Below the pieces are notes generated by a model. The model was given only the letters and a program-made list of their open reading frames with translations. It was not told the DNA's origin and made no database searches. From Flavobacterium sp. Root935 (GTDB lineage: Bacteria; Bacteroidota; Bacteroidia; Flavobacteriales; Flavobacteriaceae), in assembly GCF_001429295.1 (NCBI RefSeq), contig NZ_LMJL01000008.1, positions 1,014,423-1,074,313 of the forward strand: 59,891 nucleotides of DNA. The letters are read 5' to 3'. Both the position numbers and the translations under genes were made by a program. Every line of letters starts with the position of its first letter. Within the stretch, counting starts at the first letter, position 1. Positions 26,610 through 34,450 of this stretch are shown in pieces.

Positions 26610-27633
26610 AACCTATAATTTCTGTTTTAATATGTTTTGAATTAAAATATTGAATCGCGGCACTATAATTTTCACGCTTTCCTGATAATTCAATCAGCAT
26701 TACACCAAAATTTACGTCGCCCGCCTGATCCATTTGTGCACTGACAATTTTAAAGTCAGTATCAAAAAGTCTTGAAACTTCAGAAATAACAGGTTCGTTT
26801 ACCGATTTTCCAGTCATTTCTAATTTCAACAACGGATTCAAAGTTCCGTCATCTTCTTGTTTTAATTTTTCCTGATAAACGGATGGGATATCAATATGTA
26901 GAGAAGATGAAATAAACTCTCTAGTCAATTCATGTTTCGGATCGGCAAAGATTTCGCCTACACTTCCCTGCTCTATTAGTTTTCCGTGACTTATTACCGC
27001 AACTTCATCACAAATAGATTTTACAACTTCCATTTGGTGCGTTATCAATAAAACAGTAATATTCAGACGTTTGTTAATGTCTTTCAATAAATTTAAAATA
27101 GATCTGGTAGTTGCAGGATCCAGCGCGCTTGTAGCTTCATCACACAAAAGAACTTTCGGATTATTGGCTAAAGTTCTTGCAATTGCAACTCTTTGTTTCT
27201 GGCCTCCCGAAAGACTTGCAGGATAATCATTTTCTTTTTCTGCTAAACCAACTAATTGAAGCAGTTCTAAAACACGCGTTTTAATTTCCGTTTTTGAAGT
27301 TCCAGCTAATTCCAGCGGAAAGGCAACATTTTCAAAAACAGTTCGTGAAGAAAGCAGATTAAAATGCTGAAAAATCATTCCGATTTGTCTTCTTTCAATC
27401 GCCAGTTCCGAATTTGATAACTGCATAAGCGCTTTGCCGTCTACAATAATTTCTCCTGAAGTTGGTCTCTCCAATAAATTCACACAGCGAATTAAAGTAC
27501 TTTTTCCAGCACCAGAAGTTCCAATTACACCAAAAATCTTCCCTGGAGGAACTCTAAGCGAGACATCAGATAAAGCAGCCACAATTCTGTCTTTCTGATG
27601 AAATGTTTTGGTTACATTTTTTAATTCAATCAT
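26602..27633 (-). CDS. metN: MetN methionine ABC transporter ATPase
   Basis: This 343-residue ATPase has Walker A GTSGAGKS (about residue 37), Q-loop IFQHFNLL, signature [11 protein letters not shown] (about 140), Walker [12 protein letters not shown] and an H-loop at LLITHQMEV. The C-terminal roughly 75 residues form the NIL regulatory domain that binds methionine and inhibits transport. Upstream lie a terminator hairpin at 27654-27688 and a 29-residue Met/Cys-rich leader ORF at 27715-27804. No SAM riboswitch is visible here. Confidence 0.96.
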   Translation of the reverse strand: MIELKNVTKTFHQKDRIVAALSDVSLRVPPGKIFGVIGTSGAGKSTLIRCVNLLERPTSGEIIVDGKALMQLSNSELAIERRQIGMIFQHFNLLSSRTVFENVAFPLELAGTSKTEIKTRVLELLQLVGLAEKENDYPASLSGGQKQRVAIARTLANNPKVLLCDEATSALDPATTRSILNLLKDINKRLNITVLLITHQMEVVKSICDEVAVISHGKLIEQGSVGEIFADPKHELTREFISSSLHIDIPSVYQEKLKQEDDGTLNPLLKLEMTGKSVNEPVISEVSRLFDTDFKIVSAQMDQAGDVNFGVMLIELSGKRENYSAAIQYFNSKHIKTEIIGYV

Positions 27634-27653
27634 TCTTTAATTACATTTTAAAA

Positions 27654-27688
27654 TCAAAAAGCCTTTCAAATAGTTATGAAAGGCTTTT
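27654..27688 (-). terminator. Attenuator-type terminator in front of metN
   Basis: On the minus strand AAAAGCCTTTCA pairs with TGAAAGGCTTTT across an 8-base loop, followed by TTGATTTT. It lies between the leader ORF and the metN ATG, 21 bases before metN, so readthrough is needed to express the operon. The AAGCC of its 5' arm can also pair with GGCTT at the end of the leader ORF. Confidence 0.8.
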
Positions 27689-27714
27689 GGAAATAAATTT
27701 TATCATTTTATATA

Positions 27715-27804
27715 TTAAGCCAGATCAATAAATACCATTACAACAGCACAGCACATCATGCTGCAATGATAATAATTATTCATTTTCTGGTTATATTTCT
27801 TCAT
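27715..27804 (-). CDS. Met/Cys-rich leader peptide of metNIQ (29 aa)
   Basis: This frame has 29 sense codons and a TAA stop. It starts MKKYNQKMNNYYHCSMMCCA and ends VVMVFIDLA, with five Met, three Cys and one His. It begins 9 bases after a TAAATTTG -7 box, so translation would start on a nearly leaderless mRNA. It is followed at 27 bases by a terminator hairpin and then metN. The layout is that of an amino-acid attenuator: scarcity of charged Met or Cys tRNA would stall ribosomes inside the peptide. A metal-binding role for HCSMMCC is an alternative. Confidence 0.65.
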   Translation of the reverse strand: MKKYNQKMNNYYHCSMMCCAVVMVFIDLA

Positions 27805-27812
27805 AGCGAGTG

Positions 27813-27820
27813 CAAATTTA
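27813..27820 (-). promoter_or_regulatory. -7 box TAAATTTG for the metN leader
   Basis: TAAATTTG on the minus strand ends 9 bases before the leader ATG, so transcription should start within a few bases of the ATG. A TTG is present but only 12 bases upstream, closer than the usual spacing. Confidence 0.6.
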
Positions 27821-27931
27821 AATAGTTATTTCCAATTTTTAGCTATAAATCCTTAAAACTTTTATTAACCTATCAATTTAATAGACTTTTTGATTTCAAA
27901 TAAAAAATCCTTAGGAGAAACTCCAAATAAA

Positions 27932-27969
27932 AAATTCCAAACTCCAATTGATTATGGAATTTGGAATTT
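27932..27969 (-). terminator. Hairpin terminator built from AATTCC/GGAATT repeats
   Basis: AAATTCCAAACTCCA and TGGAATTTGGAATTT match as a 14-of-15 inverted repeat about 48 bases past the stop codon at 28017, and the minus-strand 3' side continues TTTATTT. Further loose GAATTT units fill the stretch up to 28012. Confidence 0.6.
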
Positions 27970-28016
27970 AGAATTTGAAATTTTTGATTTAGAGTTTTTA
28001 TTTTGGAATTTAAATA

Positions 28017-29021
28017 CTAATTATTCTGTTCTGCAATAGTAGATTTATTCAATTTTATAATTCTGATTTTTTTATTGGTATTGTCCGATAAAAAAATAAA
28101 ATCATTAAGCTGTGCCGTTCCCACAATAGTTCCAAATGAATTCTGTCCCAAAATATCTGAAGCGTTTACAACTGCTTTGTAATTTTGTTTGATAAAATCT
28201 TCTTTTGGGTATAATCTTAAATAAGAAGCACTTCCAACATTTTCTGAAGTCACTGCCCAATCTTTGCTGAAAGAAACAGCAATTGGTTTTATATCTACAA
28301 ATTGTGTTTTCTGAGGCTCGATTGGAGTTGTTAAAGATGCCGCCGCATTTGCTTTAATATTGGCAATATTATAGTACAAATAGCTTTTTGCCTCTCTTCC
28401 TGCTACCACAAGATTACCGCCATACACATCCATTGAATATACTTCTGTATAACCATTTAATGTGTTTAATTTTGCCAGAGGCTGTAAATCCCAATCACTT
28501 GTTTCTGTAATCTGAGAGGTTTCAAATACTTTTATAGACTTTTCTTTTTCTTTTACGAATACCAATCCATCTTTTACAACTACGCCAAAAACGTGTACAA
28601 AAGTCTTCCACCATTGTCCGTTTCCAACAGTACTGATTCCCGCATTTGTGGTCTCATCAAAAACAAATAATCTGGATTCGGTGCTTCCAACATAAATACG
28701 GCCATTGTCAACCGCAACAGAAGTCAAACTCGTTAGCGGAATTGTAGTTGTTCCTTTTACATATTCTTTAATGGTTTTGATATGAGTAAAAGTAAGAGCA
28801 TCAAAAACTTCCAAAACGTTTCCATTAACAACGTATAATTTATCTTTTGAAACGGCTATTCCTTTAGGATCAAATGCTTCTGTGCTTCCAGGAATATTTT
28901 CTGCGGTTAGAGTCGCTTGTTCTGTTGGATAATAGTAATCATAATTTTTAGATTCAATATCGTCTTTGCTGCAATTGGTAAAAAAGCAAAGTACAAGAAT
29001 TAAGGGCAAAATATGTTTCAT
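28017..29021 (-). CDS. Beta-propeller lipoprotein
   Basis: The ATG at 29021 gives 334 residues starting MKHILPLILVLCFFTNC, a lipoprotein signal. A longer frame would overlap the upstream gene by 10 bases. The mature part has repeated blade-like segments of the form KGIAVSKDKLYVVNGN, TSVAVDNGRIYVGST and GVVVKDGLVFVKEK, typical of an NHL/YncE-type propeller of six or seven blades. No catalytic residues are recognisable. The gene is co-transcribed 15 bases after the metzincin-like lipoprotein, so the two may act as a pair at the cell surface. Confidence 0.75.
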   Translation of the reverse strand: MKHILPLILVLCFFTNCSKDDIESKNYDYYYPTEQATLTAENIPGSTEAFDPKGIAVSKDKLYVVNGNVLEVFDALTFTHIKTIKEYVKGTTTIPLTSLTSVAVDNGRIYVGSTESRLFVFDETTNAGISTVGNGQWWKTFVHVFGVVVKDGLVFVKEKEKSIKVFETSQITETSDWDLQPLAKLNTLNGYTEVYSMDVYGGNLVVAGREAKSYLYYNIANIKANAAASLTTPIEPQKTQFVDIKPIAVSFSKDWAVTSENVGSASYLRLYPKEDFIKQNYKAVVNASDILGQNSFGTIVGTAQLNDFIFLSDNTNKKIRIIKLNKSTIAEQNN

Positions 29022-29035
29022 GTCTATTTTATATT

Positions 29036-30250
29036 TTAATTCCATTTTCCTTCACCTTTATATTTCAGCAAAAATGGATTCTTTGGATTAATGGTAAATA
29101 CTGGTTTTTTGTACGTTCCGTTAAGGTATTTTGTCTTTGTATAAGTTTGTAAAACCTCTGGATCTGTAAAAGGAAGATCATTTAAATAAATCAAATATTT
29201 ATAAAAATGAGTCAGCATTTCCTGCTGTCCTCCGCCTTCTCCGCTATTGGCTAAATTACTGCTGTGGCTAAAACCAATATGATGTGAATATTCATGCGAC
29301 CAAACTGACATTTCTCCCAACCAATGTCCGGTAACATATCCAGATTCCCATTGCGATGCCAGATTTCCTCCGCCCCAAGCAGAATCACCTCCAACCATTG
29401 CCATCCAAAGCGTTCTTTTATCTAGATAATTCCAATATATTTTTTCAATTTCTTCTTTTGAAATATAATCGTAAACTCCGTCAACGTCATCAGCATTTCC
29501 GTGCCAATTCAATGCCCCATTTACAGCAGTTCCTGCCAAAGCAGCCTGCTCTTCTTTGTACTTATCAAAATTGGTAAAAGTGCTGTAATATAGCGGATGG
29601 CTTAAGGCGTAAGAATAATTAATAATCATTGTTATTGCTTCTTTTGCCAAAGCTGGATTCATTGGAAGGTATTTACCCAAATCGTTTATATGATACGAAT
29701 CATTAAACTGCACTAAATGATTGGATTTGATTTTTTTGATTTTTTGAAATAATGGATCTTCAGATTCAACAGAGAATTCAATTGCACCAGAAGAGAATCC
29801 TTCGATTTTGTCAATTGTTACCGTATTTCCTGTTTCTAACAAATAATCATTTTTCTGATCTGTTAAAGGTATTTTATGAAACGAGCGGTGAAAAGCAGGA
29901 ATTTTTGAAAAACTGTAAATCAAAAATCGCTTATCGTAATTCGGCAGTTTTGCATAAATTTTTACATCGTTAAGTCCAACAGGCGAATAAAGCGAAATTT
30001 GTACAGAGTCTTTTCCTTTTTGAATAACCTGCAGCGGCTCATTTACCCTAAACCATCGATCTGTTTTATCGTACATTCTTGCTGGATCTTCGTCATCAGC
30101 AAACATGGTCATCGGATGATTTTCTACGGGTAAAGCTGTAGCATCAATGCTCGGAAGGTAATTTGGTTTGTACGAATCTCCATCGTCACTGCAGCCAAAA
30201 ATTATACTTGAAAGTAACGCAAGTACAATGTAGTGAGTTTTTTTTCTCAT
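29036..30250 (-). CDS. Metzincin-like zinc metalloprotease lipoprotein
   Basis: The ATG at 30250 gives 404 residues with signal and lipobox (VLALLSSIIFGC). The upstream in-frame start at 30286 lies within the promoter. The zinc motif HEYSHHIGFSH starts at H319 and fits HExxHxxGxxH, the three-histidine signature of metzincins. It is preceded by GHWLGEMSVW and followed by SGEGGGQQEMLTHFYKYL, where the Met could serve the Met-turn. It should be an envelope-anchored protease. The N-terminal half is beta-rich and unassigned. It is followed in the same operon by the beta-propeller lipoprotein. Confidence 0.8.
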   Translation of the reverse strand: MRKKTHYIVLALLSSIIFGCSDDGDSYKPNYLPSIDATALPVENHPMTMFADDEDPARMYDKTDRWFRVNEPLQVIQKGKDSVQISLYSPVGLNDVKIYAKLPNYDKRFLIYSFSKIPAFHRSFHKIPLTDQKNDYLLETGNTVTIDKIEGFSSGAIEFSVESEDPLFQKIKKIKSNHLVQFNDSYHINDLGKYLPMNPALAKEAITMIINYSYALSHPLYYSTFTNFDKYKEEQAALAGTAVNGALNWHGNADDVDGVYDYISKEEIEKIYWNYLDKRTLWMAMVGGDSAWGGGNLASQWESGYVTGHWLGEMSVWSHEYSHHIGFSHSSNLANSGEGGGQQEMLTHFYKYLIYLNDLPFTDPEVLQTYTKTKYLNGTYKKPVFTINPKNPFLLKYKGEGKWN

Positions 30251-30285
30251 TTTAAGTAAGTAGGTTTGGGGGTTAAATATGCACA

Positions 30286-30315
30286 CAAAACTATCAATAT
30301 GCTTTTTAAAAACAA
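30286..30315 (-). promoter_or_regulatory. Promoter of the metzincin/propeller operon
   Basis: The minus strand has TTG, a 19-base spacer and TAGTTTTG, close to the Flavobacterium consensus, 35 bases upstream of the ATG at 30250. Confidence 0.65.
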
Positions 30316-30417
30316 ACAGATTGAAAGAAAAGTATGAAATTAAATTGTACTAAAAGTAAAATTATCCAGTCACTACAGTATTTAAAAGTTATATTTTAAG
30401 ATTTAAAAAAATGTATT

Positions 30418-31536
30418 TTACGTTAAATCTAAAGTTTCGATTGTAGATAAATCAGCATTGAATTTTACAAAAGATGCAGGAAATCCAGCTTTAATTTTTC
30501 CGATTTTATCTTGCAGACCAATTGCTGCTGCAACTCTTGAAGCCGCCATTTTTACTGCTTCATCTGCAGAAACTTCAAGATGATTATAGGCATTTTGTAC
30601 TGCTTCTGCCACTGATATTGAAGCTCCTGCCAAATTACCGTCTTCATTTCTGTAAAAACCATTTTCTAAATGAGCATCAAAATTATCCCATTTAAAATTG
30701 GATACTTTTCGGCCTAAAAACGTTGCGTCGCTGATTAGAAAGAATTTATCTTTTTTTAGTTTGTAAGCTACTTTGGCCGCTGCATAATCACAATGTACGC
30801 CGTCCAGAATAACTGGAGCATAAACTTCTTCATTTTCAAAAACTGCCCCAACCAATCCTGGTTCACGATGTCCAAACTGTGTCATGGCATTAAATAAGTG
30901 CGTTACCAGATTTATTCCTTTAGCAAAATAAGGTTGCGCTTCTTTATGGGTTATGGTCGAATGCCCGATTGAAATGGTAATTCCGCTTTCAATCAGCATA
31001 TTTAATTGTTCTTCTGTAAAACATTCTGGAGCAATTGTAATTACTTTAATAACATCTTTTCCTTTTTCGATAATTTCCCTAAGTTCTTCATTTGTTGGTT
31101 TTCGCACCTGATCGATACTGTGGGCGCCCCGTCGTAACGGATTTAAAAATGGCCCCTCTAAATGCATTCCGATCACACCATTATTATGCTTTTTCATGTA
31201 ATTGCGAACGGCTTGAATTCCTTCTAAAATGGTTTCTCTTGAAGAAGAAATCAAACACGGTAAAACATGTGTTGTGCCGTATTTCAAGCTCGAATCGTAA
31301 ATATCCTGAATGGTTTCTTCGTTTGGAGTCTGGCTGAAATAATACTTTTCGCCGCCATTGATTTGAATATCTATAAAACCAGCTGCAAGATGACTGCCGC
31401 CTAAATCAATTTTTTCAATATCACTTGGAATTTCACTTTGCACCGAAATAATAATTCCGTTTTCTATAATAACGACACCATTTTCGATTATTTCTTCACC
31501 CGTATGCACAACAGCGCTTACAATTGCTTGTTTCAT
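30418..31536 (-). CDS. nagA: N-acetylglucosamine-6-phosphate deacetylase
   Basis: This 372-residue amidohydrolase-fold enzyme converts GlcNAc-6-phosphate to glucosamine-6-phosphate and acetate in amino-sugar recycling. Family motifs are GFIDIQINGG near residue 53, HLEGPFLNPLRRGAH near 124 with the metal Glu, GHSTITHKEAQ near 193, LVTHLFNAM near 211 and ILDGVHCDY near 243. ISDATFLG near 267 carries the catalytic Asp. It is cytoplasmic. No nagB or transporter lies adjacent, so it is a solitary housekeeping gene here. Confidence 0.93.
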   Translation of the reverse strand: MKQAIVSAVVHTGEEIIENGVVIIENGIIISVQSEIPSDIEKIDLGGSHLAAGFIDIQINGGEKYYFSQTPNEETIQDIYDSSLKYGTTHVLPCLISSSRETILEGIQAVRNYMKKHNNGVIGMHLEGPFLNPLRRGAHSIDQVRKPTNEELREIIEKGKDVIKVITIAPECFTEEQLNMLIESGITISIGHSTITHKEAQPYFAKGINLVTHLFNAMTQFGHREPGLVGAVFENEEVYAPVILDGVHCDYAAAKVAYKLKKDKFFLISDATFLGRKVSNFKWDNFDAHLENGFYRNEDGNLAGASISVAEAVQNAYNHLEVSADEAVKMAASRVAAAIGLQDKIGKIKAGFPASFVKFNADLSTIETLDLT

Positions 31537-31603
31537 GTTTAATTTATTTCTTTTAATTTTAATTCAGAAATGAAAAGAGAAAGGTCGTATTATTTCTCTA
31601 AAT

Positions 31604-31636
31604 AAAAAAGCTTCAGAAAAAATCTGAAGCTTTTTT
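31604..31636. terminator. Terminator after the TolC-like gene
   Basis: AAAAAAGCTTCAGA pairs with TCTGAAGCTTTTTT around a short A-rich loop, about 60 bases past the stop at 31697. It separates the export operon from nagA. Confidence 0.88.
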
Positions 31637-31696
31637 GAATTTAAATTCTGAAAATTAATATACTACAGTCATTGCAAACTGCATATTTGATTTGTT

Positions 31697-33094
31697 TTAA
31701 TCTGGATTTGCCAATATTTTGTACAATTCTGCATTAGAAAGATAAAACTGATTTTCTAGACTAATTTGAGATAACTTAGCACTTACCAGATTATTTTCTC
31801 TCGAATTAATTAAGAAAATGGAACTTTCTCCAAATGAAAACAGTTTCTCTTCTGAATTCAGCATTGTCATATAATCGTTAACAAGGTTATCAATTACAAT
31901 TTTCTGTCTTCTTAAAGAAGCGATTTCTGTCTGCTGTGCTTTTATTTTATTTTTAAGTTCCAATCGCTGCTGACCAATATCGAACTGCAGATCCTGAATT
32001 TTAATTTTAGCCATTTTTAAATTCCCTCTTTCTTTTCTTAAGAAAATAGGAAAACTAAAATCGATATTAAATTTATAGTCATCGGCATTAAAAGTGTTCC
32101 AATATTGCGGTTCTGAAATATAATTGTAACCAACATTTACTTTAGGAAGCAGTGAATTTGCCTTTAACTGCCTGTTTACTTCCAAAATAGACATTTTAGT
32201 TTCTAAAGATTGTATTTTCGGATGCGAATCCAGTGATTCAACATCGACCATCATGGCATCTGTTCTTAAAGTTTCTTCAATCGTCTGACCTAAATTCTGC
32301 TCTGGTTTTACAAAATCTACTAATTCAACCGGGATATTTTCAATCCACAAATAATTAGCCAGATTAAGTCTTGCTTTAGCTAGTTTCAGATTTGCATTTT
32401 CTACATTTAATTCTCTGTTTCTTACCGTGATTCGAGCTTCAACGCTGTCAATTGCAGGCGAATCTCCAGATTCAATTAATTTTTTAACACCAGAAAAACG
32501 CGTACTTGCAAAGCCTAAGTAATTCTTATACAATTCGGCTTCGTTGTAGCTTTTTCTCCATTCGAAATAAGCTTCACTTGCTTTGTACAAAACGGCGATA
32601 GCTTTCAGTTTTCTTTCGGCATCACTTAATTTTACCTGAAGTTTTCCTTCTCTCACATCAGCCATTCGCTGATTGATAAACATTCCCTGCCCTAAAGCCA
32701 CGCTGATTCCGAGCGATGTTAAACCCGCTTCTGGTGTGCGATTCTGCGGATTGTAATATTGTCCGTCTGTATCATCAAAACCAGCTTTTACTTCAATTCC
32801 ATACCAAGTCGGAATTTTGAAACTGCTGTTTAATATGGAATAATATTCGGTTCCTTTAAATTCTTTCTTATTGTAATCTACTTCAATTTTTGGATCAAAG
32901 CCCCCACGCGCCGCCATTAATCTAGCCTGCGCATTGCTTACTTCAAGATTAGCTTGTTTTACGAGCGGATGGTATTTTTTGACATATCCCAAAAACTCGC
33001 TGAAACTCAGCTCTTCTTCATTAAAGTTCTGACTTTGAAGCGAAGAAAAACTCAGCAGAAATAAGAAAGAAAGCAATTTTACAAGATTTCTCAT
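31697..33094 (-). CDS. TolC-family outer-membrane efflux protein
   Basis: The ATG at 33094 gives 465 residues with signal MRNLVKLLSFLFLLSFSSLQS. The upstream start would overlap the HlyD gene. Two outer-membrane efflux protein repeats are visible as long helical stretches with LEVSNAQARLMAARGGFDP and LETKMSILEVNRQLKANSLLP, and conserved NLKLAKARLNLANYL. It forms the outer-membrane channel of a tripartite exporter. It sits last in the operon behind the ABC transporter and HlyD genes, 1 base after the HlyD stop. Confidence 0.92.
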   Translation of the reverse strand: MRNLVKLLSFLFLLSFSSLQSQNFNEEELSFSEFLGYVKKYHPLVKQANLEVSNAQARLMAARGGFDPKIEVDYNKKEFKGTEYYSILNSSFKIPTWYGIEVKAGFDDTDGQYYNPQNRTPEAGLTSLGISVALGQGMFINQRMADVREGKLQVKLSDAERKLKAIAVLYKASEAYFEWRKSYNEAELYKNYLGFASTRFSGVKKLIESGDSPAIDSVEARITVRNRELNVENANLKLAKARLNLANYLWIENIPVELVDFVKPEQNLGQTIEETLRTDAMMVDVESLDSHPKIQSLETKMSILEVNRQLKANSLLPKVNVGYNYISEPQYWNTFNADDYKFNIDFSFPIFLRKERGNLKMAKIKIQDLQFDIGQQRLELKNKIKAQQTEIASLRRQKIVIDNLVNDYMTMLNSEEKLFSFGESSIFLINSRENNLVSAKLSQISLENQFYLSNAELYKILANPD

Positions 33095-33095
33095 T

Positions 33096-34448
33096 TTATT
33101 TTTTCTCCTTTCCTTTTTCTTCTTTATCACCAGAATTATAGTAGTTTGGCGGGAAACCATTCAAGTTTCGCCAAATTTCATACCCTACAGAAACCGTTTC
33201 GAGCAAAGCAATACTTTGTGCTCCGGCACCAATACTTAATTCTTTTGGCCAATGACGATCTTCTCCATCTGGCGAAACCAAAATTCTATATTTCCCATTC
33301 GGACTAATAAAGTTTTCTATCGCAACGACTTTACCTCCATAAGTTCCGTATGATAATCCTGGCCATCCAGAAAATACGATTCTAGGCCATCCGTCAAACC
33401 AGACACGAACTTTTGCACCGCGGTGAACAAGCGGTAAATCGATAGGATCTACGTAAGTTTCTACAGCAATATCATATTTAGACGGCATAATGCTTACAAC
33501 TGGAGTTCCTTCTTTAATAGTTTCTCCAAGACCAGCCAGCAAAGCACGATTGACATAACCGCTCTGGGGTGCTGTTATGTAGTATAAACCATTTCTCAAT
33601 CTATAATTCGTATATTGATTTTCCAGTTTATTTACCTGAGCTTCTGTATCGTACTGCGTACTTAATGCTGTAAATTTATCACTTCTTGATTTTGATATTT
33701 TTTCAGCATATTCGGCCGTAATTCTATTGATTTCAACTTTGGCGTTTATCAGTTCATTTCTGCTGCTCAAAAGTTTATTTTCCTGTGTAATAATATAAGC
33801 TTCAGACTCTTGCAGTTTTAATCTTTTCTGCTCGACATCTGTCATTGGTTTTAAACCTTCTTTGTTTAATGCTGTAGAACGATCAAATTGTGTTTTTGCA
33901 ATTCGCAATTGTGTTCTTACCGCAACAAGATCCATACTGTCACTTTTTATTTTCAGTTGTGCCTGACGAATTTTATTCTGCGCCTGCTGCAATTTCAATT
34001 GTCTTTCTGTTGTAAGCGACTGTGCCTGAACATCAAGAGAACCTACTTTATCACTATACGATTCTGCAGCCATTTTTTTGGCATCAACTTGTTCTTTGGT
34101 ATTTGCAACCAAATTTGGATCTAGGTAATCTTCTTTAATCTCTGAAATAAAAAGAATAGTATCTCCTTTTTTTACATAATCTCCTTCTTTCACAAACCAT
34201 TTTTCAATACGTCCAGCAATAGCATTATGCACGGTCTGCGGTCTTTGATCTGGTTTTAAAGTCGTTACAGAACCGCTTCCAGATATATTCTGTGTCCAAG
34301 GCAGAAAAAGACAGCAGATAAGAAAAATCAAGAATCCGATTATGACTTTATTTAAAATTTTATAATGTGGCCTGCGGGCAACGCTTGTAATCGATTTGTA
34401 TTTGCCCGGCGTTATAAGTACGTTATTATCTTTAGATATATTGAGCAT
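33096..34448 (-). CDS. HlyD-family membrane fusion protein
   Basis: This 450-residue periplasmic adaptor has one N-terminal membrane segment (VIIGFLIFLICCLFLPW, about residues 34-51). A lipoyl/barrel-sandwich half-motif follows (GRIEKWFVKEGDYVKKGDTI). Then comes a long coiled coil at about 135-290 rich in Gln/Lys/Leu, and the second half of the lipoyl domain (ITAPQSGYVNRALLAGLGE). It links the ABC exporter to the TolC-like channel. The start is 2 bases from the end of the ABC gene, so the operon is tightly packed. Confidence 0.92.
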   Translation of the reverse strand: MLNISKDNNVLITPGKYKSITSVARRPHYKILNKVIIGFLIFLICCLFLPWTQNISGSGSVTTLKPDQRPQTVHNAIAGRIEKWFVKEGDYVKKGDTILFISEIKEDYLDPNLVANTKEQVDAKKMAAESYSDKVGSLDVQAQSLTTERQLKLQQAQNKIRQAQLKIKSDSMDLVAVRTQLRIAKTQFDRSTALNKEGLKPMTDVEQKRLKLQESEAYIITQENKLLSSRNELINAKVEINRITAEYAEKISKSRSDKFTALSTQYDTEAQVNKLENQYTNYRLRNGLYYITAPQSGYVNRALLAGLGETIKEGTPVVSIMPSKYDIAVETYVDPIDLPLVHRGAKVRVWFDGWPRIVFSGWPGLSYGTYGGKVVAIENFISPNGKYRILVSPDGEDRHWPKELSIGAGAQSIALLETVSVGYEIWRNLNGFPPNYYNSGDKEEKGKEKK

Positions 34449-34450
34449 GA

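Noticed and set aside
27634..28016. A second SAM riboswitch upstream of metN
   Set aside because: None of the S-box signatures (GGCAACC-like, GGTGCTAA, closing P1 pairs) is present. The leader ORF and terminator account for the region.
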